This document shows positions 30,164 to 36,618 of a stretch of 36,618 nt of DNA, piece after piece. The stretch lies in the IMG/VR virus record IMGVR_UViG_3300044630_000528, positions 1 through 36,618 of that record, one strand, 5' to 3'. The stretch comes from a virus. Within the stretch, counting starts at the first letter, position 1, and every line of letters begins with the position of its first letter. The notes beneath the pieces were generated by a model. The model searched no databases. It saw only the letters and a list, made by a program, of their open reading frames with translations, and had not been told where the DNA came from. The translations under genes were made by a program, and so were the position numbers.

Positions 30164-33100
30164 TTATCTGTTTATATAATACGTTTTATCATTGTATAAA
30201 TTCCTAAAATCAAGATTTTCAATGTCTTTTGTAGGCTTTTCTAAAACATTCCTAAATGTTTCTGTTCTGTCTTGATTTAAGTAAGTAGGCATAGATTTAA
30301 AGTCACCTAAGTCAATGTTAATAACTTCTGGGTCATTAAAGATTTTGTTCATATCGCTATCTTTAAAGTTGAACTTTTGGGCTGTTATATACCAAGTTTT
30401 CATATTTTTAGCAGATAATCTAGCCTTTTCGTTAATGACATTTTCTAATTTAGTCAACTCTTCTTTAATAGCTGGCTTATTCATTAACTCATACTTTTGA
30501 GGTTCAGATAGTTGATAGAATGGCTTACCTTCGTAGTTTGCAGCAGAATATCTATTAATAGCATCTGTTAGCTTCTTTCTTGAATACACAATATCTTCTT
30601 GCATATTCTTAGCTTCAGCTTTAACTTTACCCCTAATAATAGATAACACATTCATTTCTTTATAAGTACCTTGCAACCCTTTGATATAAGTATCATCAAA
30701 GAACTTAGTTAACCCTTGTTTTGTGTTAGTAGTGAAATCTCCATCTGCATGATAAGCAGCTTCTAATGTATTAGTCAAACGATTAATATCATTAGGAACA
30801 ATACCTTGGGCTGCAGCTTTTGCATAATTAACCATATTCTCTGATATAGAGGTAGATTGACCAAATGTTCTTTCGTTTTTCTTTTCATCAAATAAAGGGT
30901 CAAGCATTGCTTTAGTCATCATATTGTAACCATAATAGGTAGAAAGCTGATTGCTTAATGTAGCAATACCTCTACTTGTTTTAGGAGCGTTACTTGCCAT
31001 GCTTCTTGTTGCATTAGAAACTACAGGAATGCCACTTTCATCTGGAGAAAGGTTATACATAAAGCCTCTAAATACCCCATTTAATTGAGCATACATATCG
31101 TTTCTACCTGCATCCCAATACTTCATAGTATAAGTCTCAGGGTCGTATTCTGCATACACATTATGGGTTCTCATATAAGGCTCAATAACATTTCTAACAG
31201 CTTGTTGGTTAGTTATGTTATCTCCAAATGTAAACGCTTCTCTTAGCATCTCATCTACTATATTGCTTTCTTTTGTTTCAGGGTCTCCAACAACCATAAT
31301 ACCTTGCTTCTCATCTTCCATCATTTTCTTACCCTTGTCAAATATAGTTTTACCTAAAATCAACGCTGTGTTTAAAGTCATTGAATAATGGGCTAACCCT
31401 ATAGTTTTTCTAACTCGGTGACCTCTTGACAATGATGCAATAGTTTGGTCGTTTTTAACTTTATCTCCGTGCCAATCAATGTCTTGATAGTTTTCTAATA
31501 TACCCTTACCTAATGCATTTTTCATAGACTCATAACGAGTTCTTGCCATCTCATAGGTAAACTTAGGCACAATACCTAAATATTTAATATTAGCCATTTC
31601 ACCTGCTAATTCTGGAGTAGCCATATCTTGGGTTACACATCTTGAAGCGGCATTATTACAATTATCCATTTGTTTAGCATCTAACTTGTAAAAGTTTTGA
31701 CCATATGCTTTATAAGCAATAGAGTTTCTCATCACCTCAAAATGGGTTAACTTAGGTAAAAAGTCACCAAGGAAGAATGCTTTTCTTAAGGCTTTAGGCA
31801 CATACTTAAACATTTTAAATGTGCTATTAACCATTGAAGATATAGGAGCATTTGCATCAAACTCTTTTGATTTTTCAAACGCTTCTGATAACCCTTTCTC
31901 ACTTGTAATATCTTTAAACAATCTGTTAAACTCTTGCTCACTAATAGTAGTTGTTGCACCATATTTAGAGCCGTCATTTACTAACCCTTTGTAGTATTCT
32001 TTCATGCCACCTTTATAGTGGTCCATTCCTAAATGGAACAAGTTATCATTACCTTTTACTAATCTATTCGTTAAAGCCATTGACTCCATATAGAAGCCAG
32101 CAAGTTTTAAGTCATTACCAAAGTGAGAGGCAAAGTTTCTAATAATAGAAGAAGGGTTATATATAATTTTTAATCTATTAACAAAGTTAGCTGACTCTAA
32201 GAAAGAACCTTTAAAAGATTTCCAACCTATATTATCAATGTCCATCAATGGTAACTCATACATAAACTTGTATAAGTCTGGGTGCATTTTATACCCATAC
32301 AATGGACCATATTGAGACTTAGCAGTACCTGTAACAGAATGCTGACCACCTACAATAACATAGTTTTTATTAGCAGGAGTAATCAAACCACCTTGTTCTT
32401 CAATCATACCATTCTGTAACCCAAGATTTAATATCTCATCTTGCATCATCATAATAGAATGACCATTCTGCATTTTACCAATAGTTAAGAAATAGTTTTT
32501 AAACACATCTCTTGACTCGCCTATAAGAGTTTTGTACCATTCTGGAATGTCTTTTCTTTCAGAAAACTTCTTCCAATTCATTTTATTAGTAACAGACTCA
32601 ATAGCACCTTTATCTTCAGCTCTTTTAACTATCTCACCATATTGATACTCTGCTTGGTTTTTCTTTCTTGCATTATATTTATCTAATGATTTTAGATATA
32701 CATCTTCTAATTTAGAATAATCATCAGACAATTTATTTTTAGTATCATTCCAAGTAGCATATTCTTTTGATTTAACATCATCAGGTTTTTCTAACTCGTG
32801 GTCAAGTAATACCTTTTCAGCTTTAGACATATCGTCCTGCATCTTATTAAGTTTTTTAAACTCAGTTCTAAATGCAGTACCATTCTTAATCATTTCTTCT
32901 GTGTCAAAGTATCCAGCGTCAACCATATCAGATATACCACTCATACCTGCTTCAATGTTTTCCTTAGATAGATTTTTAATCCACTCAGGAGCAGTAGATA
33001 AATCAAATTTTTTCTTTAACAAACCAGCAATAGGACTATCTGATTTCTCAATTTTACCTTTTACATATTTGCTAATCTTATAGCTTAAACTTGTAGGTTC

Positions 33101-35596
33101 TTTAGTAGACCACTTGTCATAAACGCTAGCTACATATGTGCCTAAGTTTTCATAGTAGGTATCCATATCAGCATAGCTTAAATTACCTGTCTCCATAAAC
33201 GCCAATGATAAAGCATCAATGTTGCTTCTCATTGTAAGGATAGTGCTTTTTAAATCACCAGGTAATGTTTGTAGCTTCTCATTGTTACCTCTTAATGCAT
33301 CTTCTAAGTAGTTAGAAAATGTTTCACCAGTAAACTTATTATTAGGGTTACGTTGATTATACTCTTTTAAATATTTTTGACTTTGTTTAATAAGTTGGTT
33401 AGCTAATGCAAGGTTTTCTTTCTTGTATGCACTAACACGACCAGTCATCTTAGCAAGTGCTTGTACATTTTCTTTACCTAATATTGCATTCTTAGACCAG
33501 AAGTGCCATTTAAACCAACCTGACTTTCTTATTTCATCTTGGGTTTTTTCAATTTTAACTGGCTCATCTACTTTAGCTCTACCAATTTTATAAACTCTGT
33601 TGCCATCTTCATCTACAATGTTTAACTCAGTATTGTCATCTAAGATTTCTCTACCACTTGTTTGGTGTAAGATATCAAAGTCATCAATAGCATTTTGAGC
33701 CTTCATATAGTCAGCACCAAGCTTCTCAATTAATTGAGTTCTTTCTTTGCTAGGAGGCATTTTATAAGCTTTCTCAATTTCTTTTTGAATAGCCATTAAT
33801 TTAGCTTGGGCTTTATTCTCTTCTCTTGTTGGGCTAACAGGTTTTTCAACAGGTGCTTGTTCAAAAGCAGATATCAAATTGTTTCTAACTTCAGAACCAT
33901 GGATACCATACGCCTCAGCAAGTGCATTGTAAATGTTTGAAATCATTCCAGAACCTGTCTCACCTTTACCTTTCAATGAACCCATTGTTTTAGGCAATGG
34001 TTCTTTACCAGATAAAATATCAGCCAAGATGTTATCAGCTATGTTTTGCTCAGCAGTTATAACCTTCCCTCCGTACGCTTCATCGCTTACTAACGCAGCT
34101 TGTTGCTTTTTGTAATTTTCAAGCGTCTGTCTGCCTTCAGGGGTTTTGTTAAGTTCGATAATTCTTTTCTTTACTAATCCACTATCAACAATTTCTTGTA
34201 TTGCTTCGTCATACAAATCACCAAAACGATTGCGTAGTTTTTCAACTGCGTCAGTATCTGTGATTTGGCTTTTCATTTTTTGAAGGATTTCTTCATTTTT
34301 CTTTTTGTTGTAATCACTTCTTTCTGCAACACCTTCTTCAGACAATCCTTGTGTTTCTAACTTAGCTTTTTTGTTTTTATCTTTTTCAAGTTTTTCTTGT
34401 CTTAATTCGTTAGCAGTTTTTTCTATTTGTGAAAACTTACTTGGAGAAACTATCTCTTCTCTAATGCTATTAGCTAAATCACCTAATTTTAATTTCTTAA
34501 CAGCATCAAGGTTCTTAACTTTAAACCCTAATTTAGTTGCTAATTTACTAACTGTTTTATATAGCCAGTTATCAAATGTTTCTCTTTCTCTTGAATTAAA
34601 TTTAATTTCAGATTTTTCTTCTACTGCTCTTGCTAATACCTCATCTGCTACAAATTCTTTTCTTTCTTCTGCAGGTATTTCAGAACCTCTCTCAATGTAA
34701 TCACGCCATTGTTTTGCTTCTTTAGGCATACCATTAAGATACTTCTCACGTTTTAACTCTGCAATTCTTTTAGCATCTGCATCAGTTTGACCTCTGTCTT
34801 TTCCTAATTTGTATGCTTCGTCATATACTTTACTTGCTTTTTCTATATGACCCATTATATCTAAATATGTTTCATTTTGAGATATAATTTCAATACCTGC
34901 TTCATATAGCTTAGGAGAATATTCTTTAACGTGAGGCAACCATAGATGAGCTGCTTCGTGCATAGGAGTAGTTAAGGTAGCTACATCTCCATTGATAAAT
35001 ACAATACCTTTTCCCTTATCTAAGAATGACTCGCCATCTTTAGGGAATGGTTTACCATATAGCCCTTCGTGTATAGCTTCTATACCTTTAGCATCTGCAA
35101 CAACAAATTTTATTTTCTTGTCGCTTGTGCCTTCAAATGATTTGTTTAAGGCTTTACTAAATCTATTTAATGAGTCAACGTCCCAAGATACTTCTCCTGC
35201 TTTATTAGCCATACCTTCAACTACCTTTCCTTTGTATATGGTAGATGCAGGCATTAATTCACCATTGTTACCCATTCTAAGCACAACAGCATTAACTGAT
35301 AATTTATCAGCAGCTTCTAATAAGGTATTAAGGTCCTCTTCTGCTTTACTAATCTTTTTAGTTTCAACAGTAGGTTCAACTTTAGTTTCAACTTTAGGGG
35401 CTGGTGCTTCTTTAGTAGTAACACCTTTAAGGTTTTTAGAAAAAGTAGTTCTCTTTCCTTTCTTGTACTTATTTAAATCAACTACACCTTCTCCTGCTAA
35501 ATTAGCAAGTTCACCCTCAGCAAGATGTTTTGCGAGGGTTTCTAAAGTGTATTCTTTACCTTTATAGGTGTATTTACTCTGTAAGCAATCAGCCAT
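30164..35596 (-). CDS. 1810-aa polyvalent-type virion protein with a zincin motif
   Basis: A very large, soluble, charged protein. Residues 50-90 are a Lys/Pro/Glu/Val-rich linker (APAPKVETKVEPTVETKK). Residues about 95-340 look like a zinc metallopeptidase: H213-E-A-A-H217 in TTPMHEAAHLWLP, with a candidate third ligand about 100 residues on in EERKEFVADEVLARA (E314 or E319). Residues 370-680 are Lys/Glu-rich and helical. Around 1147-1168 is YNPSSIIRNFASHFGNDLKL, like the NPxxxxRNxxxD segment of large polyvalent protein-associated domains. The rest is helical. Giant polyvalent phage proteins are typically packaged and ejected. It overlaps the ferritin stop codon (TAATG) and precedes the ejection-type gene. 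Protease activity is inferred from the motif only. Confidence 0.65.
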   Translation of the reverse strand: MADCLQSKYTYKGKEYTLETLAKHLAEGELANLAGEGVVDLNKYKKGKRTTFSKNLKGVTTKEAPAPKVETKVEPTVETKKISKAEEDLNTLLEAADKLSVNAVVLRMGNNGELMPASTIYKGKVVEGMANKAGEVSWDVDSLNRFSKALNKSFEGTSDKKIKFVVADAKGIEAIHEGLYGKPFPKDGESFLDKGKGIVFINGDVATLTTPMHEAAHLWLPHVKEYSPKLYEAGIEIISQNETYLDIMGHIEKASKVYDEAYKLGKDRGQTDADAKRIAELKREKYLNGMPKEAKQWRDYIERGSEIPAEERKEFVADEVLARAVEEKSEIKFNSRERETFDNWLYKTVSKLATKLGFKVKNLDAVKKLKLGDLANSIREEIVSPSKFSQIEKTANELRQEKLEKDKNKKAKLETQGLSEEGVAERSDYNKKKNEEILQKMKSQITDTDAVEKLRNRFGDLYDEAIQEIVDSGLVKKRIIELNKTPEGRQTLENYKKQQAALVSDEAYGGKVITAEQNIADNILADILSGKEPLPKTMGSLKGKGETGSGMISNIYNALAEAYGIHGSEVRNNLISAFEQAPVEKPVSPTREENKAQAKLMAIQKEIEKAYKMPPSKERTQLIEKLGADYMKAQNAIDDFDILHQTSGREILDDNTELNIVDEDGNRVYKIGRAKVDEPVKIEKTQDEIRKSGWFKWHFWSKNAILGKENVQALAKMTGRVSAYKKENLALANQLIKQSQKYLKEYNQRNPNNKFTGETFSNYLEDALRGNNEKLQTLPGDLKSTILTMRSNIDALSLAFMETGNLSYADMDTYYENLGTYVASVYDKWSTKEPTSLSYKISKYVKGKIEKSDSPIAGLLKKKFDLSTAPEWIKNLSKENIEAGMSGISDMVDAGYFDTEEMIKNGTAFRTEFKKLNKMQDDMSKAEKVLLDHELEKPDDVKSKEYATWNDTKNKLSDDYSKLEDVYLKSLDKYNARKKNQAEYQYGEIVKRAEDKGAIESVTNKMNWKKFSERKDIPEWYKTLIGESRDVFKNYFLTIGKMQNGHSIMMMQDEILNLGLQNGMIEEQGGLITPANKNYVIVGGQHSVTGTAKSQYGPLYGYKMHPDLYKFMYELPLMDIDNIGWKSFKGSFLESANFVNRLKIIYNPSSIIRNFASHFGNDLKLAGFYMESMALTNRLVKGNDNLFHLGMDHYKGGMKEYYKGLVNDGSKYGATTTISEQEFNRLFKDITSEKGLSEAFEKSKEFDANAPISSMVNSTFKMFKYVPKALRKAFFLGDFLPKLTHFEVMRNSIAYKAYGQNFYKLDAKQMDNCNNAASRCVTQDMATPELAGEMANIKYLGIVPKFTYEMARTRYESMKNALGKGILENYQDIDWHGDKVKNDQTIASLSRGHRVRKTIGLAHYSMTLNTALILGKTIFDKGKKMMEDEKQGIMVVGDPETKESNIVDEMLREAFTFGDNITNQQAVRNVIEPYMRTHNVYAEYDPETYTMKYWDAGRNDMYAQLNGVFRGFMYNLSPDESGIPVVSNATRSMASNAPKTSRGIATLSNQLSTYYGYNMMTKAMLDPLFDEKKNERTFGQSTSISENMVNYAKAAAQGIVPNDINRLTNTLEAAYHADGDFTTNTKQGLTKFFDDTYIKGLQGTYKEMNVLSIIRGKVKAEAKNMQEDIVYSRKKLTDAINRYSAANYEGKPFYQLSEPQKYELMNKPAIKEELTKLENVINEKARLSAKNMKTWYITAQKFNFKDSDMNKIFNDPEVINIDLGDFKSMPTYLNQDRTETFRNVLEKPTKDIENLDFRNLYNDKTYYINR
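30174..30185 (-). promoter_or_regulatory. AACGTATTATAT motif, copy 7 (reverse strand)
   Basis: On the - strand the exact motif lies 20 nt before the ATG at 30153 and within the last codons of the 1810-aa gene. Its orientation follows the gene it precedes, as expected of a directional promoter. Confidence 0.75.
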
Positions 35597-36096
35597 TATT
35601 TAATGTGTTTGTTTTCGAAATAGAATAATTGGAATTTGTCATTAGCATCAATCAACTCTAATTGATTTAAGAAGTCGCTATATTGAGCAACGCTATCCTT
35701 TTGGATAGTTCTAAACTCTTGTAATAAGTCAAATGCACACAAGTCACCAATTTTAAAAACTGTTTTACTTGTTTCTTCATAAGCTTCATACAAGTCATAT
35801 TCCATTTGATATGCTTGTTCAATAATGTCAACAAGACCTTTGAAATCCAATTCAGGTTTTTCAATAGTATCTAATTCTGGAATGACATTCCAATCACGGA
35901 TAAACTTTTCAATTTTCTCGCTATGGGTTAATTCATCTGCTGACTCTTCAGCAAAGAATTTAGCAGCTTTAAAGTATCCTTTTTCGTTGCACCAGTTAGA
36001 TGCAGCCTTATAGAAATAAAAGGCTTTATGTTCGTCCCCAATACGAGGGGTTAATGCGTTTACTACTTCTTTAGGTAGTTGGATAGGTTTTATCAT
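35596..36096 (-). CDS. Ferritin (non-haem, ferroxidase site intact)
   Basis: A 166-aa protein, essentially the length of bacterial ferritin. Order: DEHKAFYFYKAASNWCNEKG (21-40), AAKFFAEESADELTHSEKI (44-62), a long loop with IPELDTIEKPELDF, AYQMEYDLYEAYEETSK (95-110), FDLLQEFRTIQKDS (121-134) and the C-terminal FQLFYFENKHIK like GLYFIDKEL. Ferroxidase ligands are all in place: E22, E55, H58, E99 and Q131. The extra acids that form the third iron site in E. coli FtnA are not all kept (S134 where Glu is usual). It should oxidise Fe(II) and store Fe(III) in a 24-mer shell. Its stop overlaps the start of the 1810-aa gene, so it is coupled to a virion-type protein. Iron storage versus a structural use is open. 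Confidence 0.88.
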   Translation of the reverse strand: MIKPIQLPKEVVNALTPRIGDEHKAFYFYKAASNWCNEKGYFKAAKFFAEESADELTHSEKIEKFIRDWNVIPELDTIEKPELDFKGLVDIIEQAYQMEYDLYEAYEETSKTVFKIGDLCAFDLLQEFRTIQKDSVAQYSDFLNQLELIDANDKFQLFYFENKHIK

Positions 36097-36106
36097 GATT
36101 TATATT

Positions 36107-36618
36107 TTATGGGCACTCTTTAGGGTTATTAGGGTCTCTTTCAAACAAAGGTAAGCCATTTTCATCTTTTAATGAAGAAAGGTCATCAAATAATGATTTT
36201 AAACTTTCTTGGTTACCTTTTGCAAGAATTTCATTGTATCTTAATTTAACTTCTTTATCTGACAATTCAATAGAAGGAGGGTTTGTGTCAATTAATTCAC
36301 CCATTTGATATAGGTCATCATCAGTTGTACCAAACTCCATTTCTTGGGTTGCGGTATCAGATTCGTCAACAGTTATAGGTTGAGGCTCTGCTTCCGTAGG
36401 TTTTACTATATCACTTACAGAAACAATATCTGTTCCTTTGTATAGTTTAGAACCTTCACCTTCTGGTAATCTTACGGTAACACCTTCTCCACCTGACCAT
36501 TCTACAACAACACCAACTTTGCCATCAGCTAAAGTAACTTCTTTCCCTACGGTATCTCCAAGGTTAATTGGTTTTTCTTCCGTTACTGGAGTTACCTCTG
36601 CTTCTACTACTGTGGTAG
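36107..36618 (-). CDS. 5'-partial protein with an SH3/KOW-like segment
   Basis: The frame is open from the right window edge to TAA at 36109-36107, at least 169 residues, so the ATG at 36340 is internal rather than the start. The visible N-part is Glu/Val/Thr/Pro-rich (TTVVEAEVTPVTEEKP), then a small barrel pattern (LGDTVGKEVTLADGKVGVVV, WSGGEGVTVRLPEGEG, YKGTDIVSV), an acidic linker (PTEAEPQPITVDESD), and a helical tail ending LPLFERDPNNPKECP. It lies 10 nt before the ferritin gene in the same direction. Possibly part of a large internal virion protein; function not recognised. Confidence 0.6.
   Translation of the reverse strand, partial: TTVVEAEVTPVTEEKPINLGDTVGKEVTLADGKVGVVVEWSGGEGVTVRLPEGEGSKLYKGTDIVSVSDIVKPTEAEPQPITVDESDTATQEMEFGTTDDDLYQMGELIDTNPPSIELSDKEVKLRYNEILAKGNQESLKSLFDDLSSLKDENGLPLFERDPNNPKECP

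Noticed and set aside
34992-35567. A 191-codon open frame on the + strand opposite the 1810-aa gene
   Set aside because: Low-complexity Ser/Leu/Pro composition mirrors the codons of the opposite, clearly protein-like frame; it has no leader or neighbours in that direction.
36107-36340. A 77-aa complete gene starting at the ATG at 36340
   Set aside because: The same frame stays open with ordered sequence to the window edge, so this ATG is most likely internal.
1-36618. Alternative genetic code, tRNA genes, CRISPR arrays, integrase or IS elements
   Set aside because: All three stops end genes in plausible places, and reading through the window I found no cloverleaf-like, spacer-repeat, recombinase or transposase signature; a dedicated tRNA scan was not possible.

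Overview
The window looks like the virion-gene half of a tailed, probably podovirus-like phage of a Bacteroidota host. It is AT-rich and tightly packed, with many 1-20 nt gene overlaps and no gene-free stretch longer than about 130 bases. Translation starts are preceded by A-rich leaders rather than Shine-Dalgarno sequences. One promoter has a Bacteroidota-type TAnnTTTG -7 box, and the lipoprotein signal is of a Bacteroidota-like type. Gene order (TerL, portal, scaffold-like, HK97-type MCP, connector/ring-like proteins, a very large tail protein, then ejection-type proteins) resembles crAss-like phages. That placement is inference; profile searches of TerL, portal and MCP would settle it. TAA, TAG and TGA all end genes, so there is no sign of stop-codon reassignment. 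I saw no tRNA, rRNA, CRISPR, integrase, IS element or replication gene.

Layout, + strand: (1) 1-2511, the tail of an upstream gene, small beta-rich virion-type proteins and a repeat-built fibre. (2) 2553-7580, after a strong terminator, a run of small overlapping genes: membrane/coiled-coil proteins with lysis-like topology, several tiny lysine-rich phage proteins, then a 610-aa protein with an R-S-E ADP-ribosyltransferase signature. (3) 7652-17139, from a host-type promoter: a protein resembling two fused GroES domains, a candidate small terminase, TerL, portal, a scaffold-like protein, MCP and a post-MCP protein. (4) 17263-18581, a lysis cassette: GH19 endolysin, holin-like protein and unimolecular-spanin-like lipoprotein. 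(5) 18611-29182, three connector/ring-like proteins, three fibre genes sharing a duplicated N-terminal anchor, and a 1386-aa tail (stabilization/muzzle-type) protein. On the - strand, read right to left from the window edge: a partial SH3/KOW-like protein, a complete ferritin, an 1810-aa polyvalent-type protein with a zincin motif, and a 312-aa internal-virion-type protein. The two strands converge at a bidirectional terminator near 29188-29208.

An identical 12-base motif, AACGTATTATAT, occurs seven times. Each copy lies 15-27 nt upstream of a start codon, and the single reverse-strand copy precedes a reverse-strand gene. One copy directly abuts a terminator. It is best explained as a phage-specific promoter defining a late regulon, distinct from the host-type promoter at 7612.

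The most unusual content is accessory: a ferritin with an intact ferroxidase site translationally coupled to a zincin-bearing ejection-type protein, an ADP-ribosyltransferase, a double-GroES-like protein beside the packaging genes, two separate lysis-like modules, and a modular fibre family. A working inference is that some of these proteins travel in the virion and act on the host at entry.
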